A stretch of DNA of 64,000 nucleotides from Dactylorhiza incarnata (taxonomy: Eukaryota > Streptophyta > Magnoliopsida > Asparagales > Orchidaceae). Both the position numbers and the translations under genes were made by a program. Below are positions 43,867 to 53,515 of the stretch, piece after piece; position 1 is the first letter of the stretch, and each line of letters begins with the position of its first letter. The DNA lies in assembly GCA_033032865.1 (NCBI GenBank), contig JAWHQI010000201.1:4217501-4281500 (forward strand), in the 5' to 3' direction. The notes below the pieces were generated by a model. That model did no database searches. It was not told the DNA's origin and saw only the letters and a list, made by a program, of their open reading frames with translations.

Positions 43867-45241
43867 TGTTGGAACCTTAGTTTTGATTTGAGTTAGGATC
43901 CATATTTGGTCTAAGTTTCTATCATAACACATCTTGTATAAACTAGATCAAATCTCATTAAGACAGAAGACACAGAAAAGAATATAATATAAGCTGCATT
44001 CGACGAAAAGCTAGTAGCGCTCGATGAAATATCAAGGAAGCTGCGATCGACGAAATCCAAGCAGCGCTCGACGAAAAGCTGCATTTGACGAAAATCAAGC
44101 AGTGCTCGACAAAAGTTCATTCAGCAATGATCGACGAACTAATCAATGATCAGATCGACAAACGTCGAGCTCAGCCCGACAAAGTTCAAATTGAGATCGA
44201 TGAAATATTATCAGCTCGACTAAAATTCTATATATGTTGTCAGATCTGATAAAACAATATTTTGAATAAATTCTATTTATATATTGCTGCTCTTCTTTTG
44301 TATAAATTGTCACTGCCTCACATTAATAATATAGCCGTTGCAGAACAAATTAATGATATAGCTGTTGCAGAACAATTAATGATATAGCCGTTGCAGAACA
44401 GCTTAAATTAAAGATGGCAGTTTATCTTCTCGAGGAGTTCAGTTAATAAAAAGAGACTTTATCTCTTCCCTTTCACAGAAGATAGAAGACTGAAGAACTC
44501 AAGATTAGAGAGAAGCTCTCCAGATTACATAGATACAGAGAAAGCAAAAAGAAGAAAGAGACAGAGAACAACATATTATTATCTATCTTGTTTTCTAACT
44601 CTTCTCTGCAGATCATCTTCATCCTGAGACACTTAATCAAGATCATTTGCTCAGGATGTCAACTGCAGAAGAAGAAGAAAGGAGTTACTACATTCTTGAG
44701 AAGAAGCTTCCTCACCTGATCATCAAACACTAATCAAATTAGGGGGAGCTCTTCAACATCATCAAGGATCCACTAGATTCTTCTCAGAAAGAGAAGAACA
44801 ATATATTTTCTGTTTTCTTTTAACTGTATAAAGGGTTATAACTCCCTTCAAAAGTTACAGCCATTGGTGGCAGGGCACCTGATCAAAAACCTGTAGTTGG
44901 GTTAGAGCACCTGATCAAAAGCTCACTTGGTGTGTGGACACCTGATCAAAATTCCCTTGGTGGCAGGGCACCTGATCAACAACCTGTAGTGAAATCCTAC
45001 CAAGTGTGGTAGAAGAGTAGATGTACCCAGGTTTAGTGGGGAACTACTATAAAATGCTTGTGTCGTCTGTGTTGTGCTTATTTTGTTTATTGTGTTGTGT
45101 GCTCTCTTTGTGTTTGGTTTTATTACTCACTCAATATATATATATATCACTATTTTAATTCCGCTATAAAATTAAGTGAAAAACCTTTTAAAACTCAATT
45201 CACCCCCTCTAGAGTAAATCTAAGATCTAACCTCACTTTCA
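43867..45241 (+). repeat. 5' LTR of F
   Basis: Starts TGTTGGAACC and ends CTCACTTTCA. U3 array at 43990-44225 with words of the type AAGCTGCGATCGACGAAATC (exact CTGCGATCGACGAA at 44041-44054). TATA box TATAAAT at 44301-44307. U5 array of GCACCTGATCAAAA words at 44877-44985. Box AATTCACCCCCTCTAGAG at about 45198. Also three copies of TTAATGATATAGC.GTTGCAGAACA at about 44321-44402. Confidence 0.9.
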
Positions 45242-45243
45242 AT

Positions 45244-45255
45244 TGGTATCAAAGC
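45244..45255 (+). other. Primer-binding site of F
   Basis: TGGTATCAAAGC, two bases after the LTR end. A degenerate second and third copy of the stretch TTTCAATTGGTAT follows at about 45278-45312, so the site region is triplicated. Confidence 0.85.
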
Positions 45256-45402
45256 GTGGTTGATTATATCAATTCACTTTCAACTGATATCAATTCACTT
45301 TCAATTGGTATAAGAGGGTAGTTGATTGTATACAGGCTAACACCTGAATCATAAAGATCAATTAGATCTTAAATTTATTTTAGAGTTTTCTTTTACTTAA
45401 TT

Positions 45403-46449
45403 ATGACACAAGTAGAATATTCAAGCATCAGACCACCAATCTGTAATTTGAATAAATTTTCTGTATGGTAAGTTAGAATTAGATTATATATGAATTCAAT
45501 AGATAAAGAAATTTATAATTCTATCCTGACAGGACCTCCAACTTCACCAACATCAACAGATGCTCAAAAGAAGCTGAAAAGTGCTGATGCCAAGGCTATG
45601 GAAATATTAGCTCAAACAATGTCAAATGACATTTTTCAAATAGTTGCTGATTGCACTTCAGCAAGAGACATATGGAACTCCCTCACAAGAATGGTAGCTG
45701 AATCTTCTTCCACCTCAAGTGATTCAGATACAGAATCAACATCTAGCTCAAGTGAAGAAGAAGAACAAAAAGCTATAGAATTCTGCATGATAGCCATAAA
45801 TGGCTCAAACCACAACTCAGATGCAGAATCCGAATCTGATGAAGATGAGGTAATTTCAAGTTTTGATTTTACTCCTAAATAATGCAAATCAAATTTTAAA
45901 CTGCTATGTACAGATTTAATAAAATCTGAGAAAGAAATCAAATCTCTCAGAAAAGAGTTAACAGAAATAAACAATTTAACTTCTGAAAATACTTTGAAAA
46001 CATCAGAGGAGCAAATTATTTCTTTGAAAAATAATTCAATTAAGGCTTAAATTTTTGAACAATCTCTTAATGGAAGAAATACGAAACTAATGAAAATCAC
46101 AAGCACTATAAATGCCAGATTAAATGGCAGCAAACTTGGCATAGGATTTTCGTCCAATCTATCTAATATTCAAAAGAAAAATACTTTAACTACATCTATA
46201 AAATTTGTCTCTGCTAAAGAAAAAGAAGTAGAAGAAGACTCAGTAGAAATCACTAAAAATTTTTGTGTTCAACAAAATTCGTCGAACAAATATCGACGAA
46301 ATCAAATGACTTCGTCGAACTCAGATCGACGAAAGCCGAACATAGAAATCAAACATAATTTTATTGTGATCAGACCTCAACGAATCAGAGTTCAACGAAC
46401 TCTGAACACAGAAAATAAATATAACTATTCCTTGATCAGAGATCAATGA
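45403..46449 (+). pseudogene. gag: Gag remnant of F containing TCGACGAA words
   Basis: ATG at 45403, then IRPPICNLNKFSVW, a TAA (45469), and on the same frame KLKSADAKAMEILAQTM, IFQIVADCTSARDIWNSLTRM and Ser/Glu-rich acidic stretches (45710-45860). The capsid domain is therefore cut short, as in B. A coiled-coil part follows after stops at 45880 and 46048. At 46278-46333 the coding strand contains four words (TTCGTCGAA, ATCGACGAA, TTCGTCGAA, ATCGACGAA) of the kind that fills the LTRs, and degenerate ones up to 46480. Confidence 0.65.
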
Positions 46450-46702
46450 AATCACTGCACTTTGTCAACCCGAGATCAACGAAATCAGAGTTGTTTACCA
46501 AACATATATTTTAATAATTATCAAAGAAAATTTCAATTGGTAAAACACTTAACAGATACAAAGGCAAATAAAACTAACTATAAGGCAATGCTTGACCTAT
46601 TATAAATCTTTTAACCCAAATTATAATCAAACAAAAAATTATAGGATTCACTTGAATTTTCCAGCTTAAAAACAAAGTCAGATAACTTCATGTTCTAACA
46701 GA

Positions 46703-46860
46703 CTTTCTCAGGTCCATCAAGATTTGAGTACTCTACTCTAGTTGCATTGATCAGAAGTGATCATGGAACTGAGTTTGAATCTCTTCTGATGAGAGAATTC
46801 TGTAAGAAGGAAGGTATCAGACAATGTTTTTCTAAAAATTCCTTAGAATCCACTAACAAC
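46703..46860 (+). pseudogene. pol: Integrase fragment of F
   Basis: About 40 residues around the second catalytic Asp: LIRSDHGTEFESLLMREFCKKEGI. Nothing of the domain before or after survives. A 63-base near-duplication (TAAAAATTCCTTAGAATCCA at about 46833 and 46896) follows. This shows F came from a complete copia by large internal deletions. Confidence 0.75.
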
Positions 46861-47278
46861 TGTAGCAATTCAAATCTGATAAAAACTTTCTATCTTAAAA
46901 ATTCCTTAGAATCCATTAACACATGTAGCAATTCATCATATTAATAGAATCCTATTGAAACAAAATCTAAGAATCAAAATTGCTTATAGTCCCATTTACC
47001 CTTCTTCTAGGGGTCTTGATCCAGGGTTCCCTAAATCAAGGCAGGGGGAGAAATTAAAAAAAGAAGGAGATTAAAAGAAGAAGAAATTTAAAAAGAAATT
47101 AAAAGAAGGAGAAATTAAAAGAAGAAGAAATTTTAGTAATTTATGATTAAAATGTTTACAAAAGAACAAATTAATTTTACTATCTGTTTATTCTGTATAT
47201 CTCCTTAAAGCTTTATAATGATTGTTAAAAATATCTTATGCTTTGAGTTATTCTTTCTTTTGCTTAGTATCCTAACCC

Positions 47279-47377
47279 CAATAGGGGGAGATTGTTGGAT
47301 CACCAACTTTGATTTGGATTAGGATCCCTATATGTTTTAAAATTCAAATCTGTATCCCAACTCAAATAGGGGGAGAT
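47279..47377 (+). other. Polypurine tract of F, with a second PPT/LTR-start-like copy upstream
   Basis: The true PPT AAATAGGGGGAGAT (about 47364-47377) precedes the LTR start TGTTGGAACC. About 85 bases upstream, AATAGGGGGAGATTGTTGGA, followed by a degenerate copy of the first 40 bases of U3 (ACTTTGATTTGGATTAGGATCC), is present at 47279-47330. Between 46850 and 47279 there is only AT/GA-rich DNA. Confidence 0.7.
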
Positions 47378-48755
47378 TGTTGGAACCATAGTTTTGATTT
47401 GAGTTAGGATCCATCTTTGGTCTAAGTTTCTATCATAACACATCTTGTATATACTAGATCAAATCTCATTAAGACAGATGACACAGAAAAGAATATAATA
47501 TAAGCTGCGTTCGACGAAAAGCTAGCAGCGCTCGGTGAAATATCAAGGAAGCTGCGATCGACGAAATCCAAGAAGCGCTCGACGAAAAGCTGCGTTCGAT
47601 GAAAATCAAGCAACGCTCGACGAAAGTTCATTCAGCAATGATCGACGAACTAATCAATGATCATATCAACAAACGTCGAGCTAAGCCCGACGAAGTTCAA
47701 ACTGAGATCGACGAAATATTATCAGCTCAACTAAAATTCTATATATGTTGTCAGATCTGATAAAGCAATATTTTGAATAAATTCTAATTTTATATTGCTG
47801 CCCTTCTTTTGTATAAATTGTCACTACCTCACATTAATGATATAGCCATTGCAGAACAAATTAATGATATAGCCATTGCAGAACAATTAATGATATAGCG
47901 GTTGCAGAATATCTTAAATTAAAGATGGCAGTTTATCTTCTCGAGGAGTCCAGTTAATAAAAAGAGACTTTATCTCTTCCCTTTCACAGAAGATAGAAGA
48001 CTGAAGAAGTCAAGATAAGAGAGAAGCTCTCCAGATTACATACATACAGAGAAAGCAAAAAGAAGAAAGAGACAGAGAACAACATATTATTATCTATCTT
48101 GTTTGCTAACTCTTCTCTGCAGATCATCTTCATCCTGAGACACTTAATCAAGATCATTTGCTCAGGATGTCAACTGCAGAAGAAGAAGAAAGGAGTTACT
48201 ACATTCTTGAGAAGAAGCTTCCTCACCTGATCATCAAACACTAATCAAATTAGGGGGAGCTCTTCAACATCATCAAGGATCCACTAGATTCTTCTCAGAA
48301 AGAGAAGAACAATATATTTTCTGTTTTCTTTTAACTGTATAAAGGGTTATAACTCCCTTCAAAAGTTACAGCCATTGGTGGCAGGGCACCTGATCAAAAA
48401 CCTGTAGTTGGGTTAGAGCACCTGATCAAAAGCTCACTTGGTGTGTGGACACCTGATCAAAATTCCCTTGGTGGCAGGGCACCTGATCAACAACCTGTAG
48501 TGAAATCCTACCAAGTGTGGTAGAAGAGTAGATGTACCCAGGTTTAGTGGGGAACTACTATAAAATGCTTGTGTCGTCTGTGTTGTGCTTATTTTGTTTA
48601 TTGTGTTGTGTGCTCTCTTTGTGTTTGGTTTTATTACTCACTCAATATATATATATATATCACTATTTTAATTCCGCTATAAAATTAAGTGAAAAACCTT
48701 TTAAAACTCTATTCACCCCCCTCTAGAGTAAATCTAAGATCTAACCTCACTTTCA
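47378..48755 (+). repeat. 3' LTR of F
   Basis: Same layout as the 5' copy. U3 words at 47500-47715, including the exact CTGCGTTCGACGAA at 47515-47528. TATA at 47812-47818. U5 array at 48375-48495. Several words that are degenerate in one LTR are perfect in the other, differing by C/T or G/A at CpG. Confidence 0.9.
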
Positions 48756-49171
48756 CATCCCTCATTTTAGGAGCGCACCTAAGAGCAGTAGCGCGCGACG
48801 CTGGAGGAGGATATCCAGATCAGGATGACAGGGCCGGAGACTACGATACCATCATTATCGTTAGTGACAGATGTGAGCGATAGTTTGAGATGTAGCCCTT
48901 CGGGCATTTCTTTTGATACTCTGATATTTGCTGGAGCTCTAGGAGCTACCTATCATTTGTATAATTGTGGCACCTTTACTGATATGTGAATCTATTGCTT
49001 CTACTTCTTTTCTATTATTGATGGGTTGGCATGATGATATGTGAGAATAGCCGGCAGGATAGGCATCTTGTAGAGGGGGCCAGCCCGAGTGCTGGCACTT
49101 CCGCAAGGCGGCTGCCGTAGGCATAGGACCCCCCTTTGCTGGGTCTTGTGTTCCGGGAGATGGGTCTTACA
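48756..49171 (+). repeat. E2 3' LTR, second part and element end
   Basis: Continues the Tekay LTR after F, and ends GGGTCTTACA (49171), the inverted match of the TGTAA start. Total LTR length without F is about 2.9 kb. The next ten bases separate it from solo LTR G. Confidence 0.75.
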
Positions 49172-49181
49172 TCCACCTAGG

Positions 49182-50699
49182 TGTGTAAAAACCTAGTCAA
49201 AAGGAGGTCAACATTTAGATGAGTTAAACTTGCGTCGAATAGAAGTCGACACAACTTCGATTAAAATTCGAAGCAACTTTGAATAGAATTAAAAGTAACT
49301 CAGACTGGCTGTTGACGCCTTATTTAATCGATAGTCGATGCAATGTCGACTACATATCAATGTAGAAGGCAGAAGTTTATGCATATATTCTTTCAAGATG
49401 AAGTCAATACAACATCAATTAGTATTCGACGCAGAAGCCAAATGTTAAAGTCCACGGATAAGTCGATAAGGAATCGACGCAACGTCAATAGCAGAATTGA
49501 TTTCAAATCTATGAAGCAGATCTCGACGTAGCTTCTAATAGAATTCAAAGGCACGTCAATATGAAGCCAGAAGGAATTCAACGCAATGTCGAATACAGTC
49601 AAAGAATTGGAAACTTCTTGGAATGGATTCTAAGAATTATTCAGAATGTATATATGGAAGAAATTTGAATCCCAACAGGTTGCAACATGATATAAAGAGA
49701 AAGAAAGATATTAGAGATTCAGAGGTGATATAATTGGAAGATATATATAAGGATTTTGACGGGCTGTCAACACAGTTGGAAAGAAAGCAATAATTATCCT
49801 CCTACATTGCAATTGGAGAATCGATCAGAAGAGAAAGAGATTCAATTCTAAATTGACAGGGGATCATATACATACATAATTCAAAAAATGGACACATGAG
49901 TTCTTTTCTGTCTCTCTCTTTCTTTCTCTCATTCTACCCGACAGATCTTTGTACAACAGTTCTTCCTCAAGCTGCAAAAAGCTTCTTCTCCTTTCTCTCT
50001 CTGAAAGAAGCTCATCAAATATACAAAGATCAATCTAAAAGACTAGATCAGTGATTATAATCCTTGCATCTTCTTCTAAGCAAGGATTCATCATCTTACA
50101 AGGGGTCCAGAACACTTAGTGCCTATAATCCTCAGTGACTGCTGAAAGGGGATTCAAATCAGAAAATTACACTTCATCATCTTCTTCTTCTTACTCAAAT
50201 TCTCATTTTTGTAAATTGAGTAAAGAGTTTTAAGAACCTCTCTTCAAAGGATTCATTCTTGGTTCAAGATCTCCTTATCAAAAGTTCTGGTTTGGTTCAA
50301 GATCTCCTTATCAAAAGTTTTGGTTTGGTTCTAAGAGTCTCCTTATCAAAAGACTCAGTTCCTGGTTCTAAGAGTCTCCTTATTAAAAGACTCAGTGGTT
50401 CTATGAGTCTACTTATCAAAAGACTCTGGCACTATGATAGTGTATTCCTACAAAGGTGGTAGAAGAGTAGACTACCTAGATTTTGGGGAACCATTATAGC
50501 TCTTGTGTCTTATGTGTTGAGAATTTTCTGTGATTGTCTCTTGCTTACTTTTATTATTCTGTGATTGATTTAATTCTGGTAGGAATCCTGGATGTTTAAG
50601 AATTGGACTTAATTTTCTGTGCACTTCTTAGTAAAAGTTTGTAAATCTCTATTCACCCCCCCTCTAGAGAATTCTCAGGTAAGTTACTGTGCACTTTCA
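49182..50699 (+). repeat. Solo copia LTR G
   Basis: The right end, GTGCACTTTCA with ATTCACCCCCCCTCTAGAG 50 bases before it, is a copia LTR end. No primer site follows and no PPT precedes the left end, so it is a solo LTR. The left end, TGTGTAAAAACC (49182), is a best guess, and no target duplication is visible (CTAGG against TAAGT). U3 words of the type TTGCGTCGAATAG, GTCGACGCAA and TTCGAAGCAA lie at 49225-49600. TATA (TATAAAG) is at 49691. A U5 array of AGATCTCCTTATCAAAAG words lies at 50258-50440. Confidence 0.7.
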
Positions 50700-51469
50700 T
50701 AAGTTTATGCATGCTCCCAGGATCCATCATCAGAAGGCTGCTTACCGGGTCTTGAGATACCACAAGATGTCTCCAGGATGTGGGATATATATATATATGT
50801 ATGTATGTATGTATGTATACATATATATGGAATATATTTGGGCATGCAAATGTAATTTTATTTCATGATTGTGTTAGTTATGTGCAAGATTGAAAATTAA
50901 TTATTTATCATAAAATCTTTTAAATTGTATATTAAGTGTAATCTGGTGCCTTCCAAAGAGCAGTATATATACATCAATGCCTTGATTGATTATATGATGG
51001 GCTTGACAAAGAAATATGCACCATCTATCTCAGTGAGATGCGATCAGATAATTTTGCTATCTAACTACCAACGATTGAGTCATACATAATTAGACTATGA
51101 ATAGAATTGAATTCTTAGAGACTTGGAATTGGAAAATTTCATTAGATGAAAGAGAATAAACATTATTATCCAAACAATACAAGAGTTGTATATGATACAA
51201 TTGACATATATTATTTACCTAAATAGCCACTCTATACGTGATCAACAAAAAATGACTTGGTGAAATTCGAATCTTATCCTACTAACGAGTAACTTGTTAG
51301 CAACTTTTTGAATTGATATTAAGGGCAATTAAGTCAAACAGACTATCGAGATTAATATTTAATAAAAAGATCATATCAGGTATATTTATATATATTTAAA
51401 TATAATACTAATTTTACTTTTTATAATCAATTGTACATATTTATGACAAGTATGACACATCACACTGTG
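50700..51469. other. Non-coding stretch with TA/TGTA microsatellite
   Basis: AT-rich, without gene or recognised repeat end. A microsatellite of TA and then TGTA units is at about 50788-50830. Confidence 0.6.
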
Positions 51470-52339
51470 TCCCTATGATCAATACTTAAGAAGGAGAAGC
51501 TCAATGATGCAAACTTCATATATTGGTACAGGAATTTGAGGATTATCCTCAAGCAAATACATAATCGTTATGTCCTAAAGACAGATCTCCTTGATGTGCC
51601 ACTAGTTATTATACCTCTTACATAAAAGAATGCTTACAAGTATAAAATGACTCTTTGGATGTGGGATGCCTCATGGTGGCTACAATGAACTCTGAGCTTT
51701 GGGAGCAACAAAAATACATGACTAGTTATACAATAATCGAGCACCTCAAGAAAATATTTTAGTGGCAAACTCACAAAGAGAGGTATGATATCTACAATGA
51801 ACTCAAGTGATTAAGATGATTAAGTATGTTACAAAACCTTGAAAGACTAGATTTTCTATTTTTTCTAATAGACTAAATTACAAACTTAATTCTATAACAA
51901 TTGCCTGAGAATTATGAGTAGTTTGTCATACACTGCAATATAAATAAGATTGACAAAATACTGTCAAAACTACTAGACATGTTGACAACTGCCAAAAATA
52001 TATGAAAAATGTAAAGCATAGTCACATACTGATGGTGCATAAAAATAGAGCTAAGGCCAATGTATTTGAAAAAAATTAAGATGAGATCTAAGTCTTAATT
52101 CAAGCCCACATTTTCTACACTTAAGCCTAAAGGAGTGGACAAGGAAAAGAATTGTCATCATTGTCGAAAGGTTTGATACTAGAAGAGAAATTGTCATGTT
52201 TACCTTGAAGATCTAAAAAAGATGTAAGGAAAGTGAGACTTCCATTTCATGTATATTTGTTATATAAGTCAATTTATCTATTTCCTCAGCTTAGGTATTG
52301 GGTACATGATATGGTTCTCACATTTGTGTTAATATGAAG
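51470..52339 (+). pseudogene. gag: Very old copia gag and protease-start remnant
   Basis: Despite many stops, blocks of a different copia Gag type (UBN2_2 style) can be read: EKLNDANFIYWYRNLRIILKQ, KRYVL-like, a zinc knuckle remnant (CHHCRKV ... RNCHVYLEDLKK, about 52152-52220) and the start of protease with W.HD and SHICV around 52290-52333. It is the most decayed element here. It is cut at 52339 by element H, in the middle of the protease block. Confidence 0.6.
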
Positions 52340-52637
52340 TGATGAGTCCGAAATCGTACCTCCGAAGGAAATCAGAGGCTGCGGGCTGTCAGTTACTTTT
52401 TAGTTAGGAAATCGAGACCGCTGGCAGCGGTCAAAGCCAGACTTCGCCCATCACGGTGAATGCCACTCCTGTGATGGGCTTTCCTTTGATTGATGAAAAG
52501 AGATTACAGCGGGCTGCAAGAGCAGAAAAGAAGAAGCCGGCCAGTTAGACAGGTCGCAAGACGGGAAACTCGAGACCGCAGCTCAAACAAACGAGCTCCT
52601 GGATTCGAGTGTGCGTGCCTTGGGAACGTCGCCGCCC

Positions 52638-52649
52638 CCTATTTATAGG
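52638..52649 (-). promoter_or_regulatory. TATA box of H LTR
   Basis: CCTATAAATAGG on the minus strand, followed by GGGGCGGCG. It is itself palindromic. Transcription would go left, as expected for the 3' LTR of a minus-strand element. Confidence 0.7.
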
Positions 52650-52846
52650 CTTGGGGGCCTGCCCGAACGGGCAGGGATAGAATAACCGCCTGCCCGGGTA
52701 CAGGAGAAACGGGCAGGCGGTGACGAGATACAAACGGGAGAAAAGAGAGAAGCCGCGCGGCTTGGCGGCTTGCGCTTCCGACCTGTCTTGACCAGGGGCT
52801 GAATATGCTGAGACCAAGGCGATGATGCAACCCGGGTGGTCTCCGT

Positions 52847-53190
52847 CTTGAGACCGCGGCTTTCCTTTTGGACTTGAGCCTTGATAGTCTTCATGGCGCA
52901 ACCCGGGCAGTCTCCGACTTGAGACCGCGGCTTGCGTTTTGGACTTGAGCTTTGATAGTCTTCATGGCGCAACCCGGGTGGTCTCTGACTTGAGACCGCG
53001 GCTTGCCTTTTGGACTTGAGCCTTGATAGTCTTCATAGCGCAACCCGGGCGGTCTCCGACTTGAGACCGCGACATGCCTTTTGGACTTGGACCTTGCTAG
53101 GTCTTCATGGTGCAACCCGGGCGGTCTCCGACTTGAGCCCGCGGCTTGCCCTTTGAACTCGAGCTTTGCCGGTCTTCAATCTTTGGAGGC
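52847..53190. repeat. 71-base tandem repeat in U3 of H
   Basis: Units begin at 52847, 52918, 52989, 53060 and 53132 (steps 71, 71, 71, 72). A partial unit lies to the left (from about 52818). Each unit has CTTGAGACCGCGGCTTGCC, GTCTTCATGGCGCAACCCGG and GCGGTCTCCGA, so each carries two GACCGC/GCGGTC half-words facing each other. The last unit is the most diverged. Confidence 0.9.
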
Positions 53191-53410
53191 GATCTAGATC
53201 ATGTCAGACTGCACGGTTTGTGTTGATTGGTGCTGATGGACCTTGTTAAATCTGAACCAGGCGACTTGTATCCTCAAACCGCCCGGTATGCGAATAATGC
53301 TATTCGGAAGCGGTCTTCTGTGTAAACATAATCCCCGCATATTTTCAAATTCTGAGATTTCGAAAAATATTAGTTCTAGCCGGAGACCGCGCCGATCTTG
53401 CCTTGTGGGT

Positions 53411-53417
53411 TATAAAT
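53411..53417 (+). promoter_or_regulatory. TATA box of the first antisense gene of H
   Basis: TATAAAT about 100 bases before the ATG at 53516, pointing away from the LTR TATA box at 52638. The two TATA boxes thus diverge from the 71-base repeat region. Confidence 0.5.
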
Positions 53418-53515
53418 GTTCTGGAAGCTTCTATTTCCGCATAATTGCAACGCTATCACGAGTCACTATTCGCCTCTCGCGGTCAGAACTTTCCGAACTA
53501 AACAGCCCAGTCAAG

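Larger units (their letters stand above)
43867..48755 (+). mobile_element. Non-autonomous copia element F
   Basis: LTRs at 43867-45241 and 47378-48755 look about 97% alike by eye. Target duplication CACCC (43862-43866) and CATCC (48756-48760), one C/T difference. It has a primer site, a Gag remnant, a 40-residue integrase remnant and a PPT. It inserted into the 3' LTR of E2, which resumes at 48756. Nearly all of pol is gone, so movement would need a helper. It is one of the younger insertions here by LTR similarity. Confidence 0.9.
52340..53240 (-). repeat. 3' LTR of H (right boundary uncertain)
   Basis: The left end TGATGAGTCC (52340) meets the older copia sequence. On the minus strand a TATA box (CCTATAAATAGG) lies at 52638-52649, so U5/R is the 300 bases to its left and U3 the repeat-rich DNA to its right. 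I see no clear pyrimidine-rich PPT complement to fix the right end; it lies between about 53.2 and 53.45 kb. Confidence 0.6.

Noticed and set aside
50259..50462. 67-codon frame with LIKSSGLVQDLLIKSFG repeats
   Set aside because: It is the U5 array of solo LTR G read in frame.
52545..53115. Overlapping minus-strand frames of 60-118 codons
   Set aside because: They are open only because of the 71-base tandem repeat and high GC content; no codon-level conservation between units.
52847..53190. Regular direct repeats that might suggest a CRISPR-like array
   Set aside because: Units are contiguous 71-base copies without unique spacers, in a plant retrotransposon LTR.
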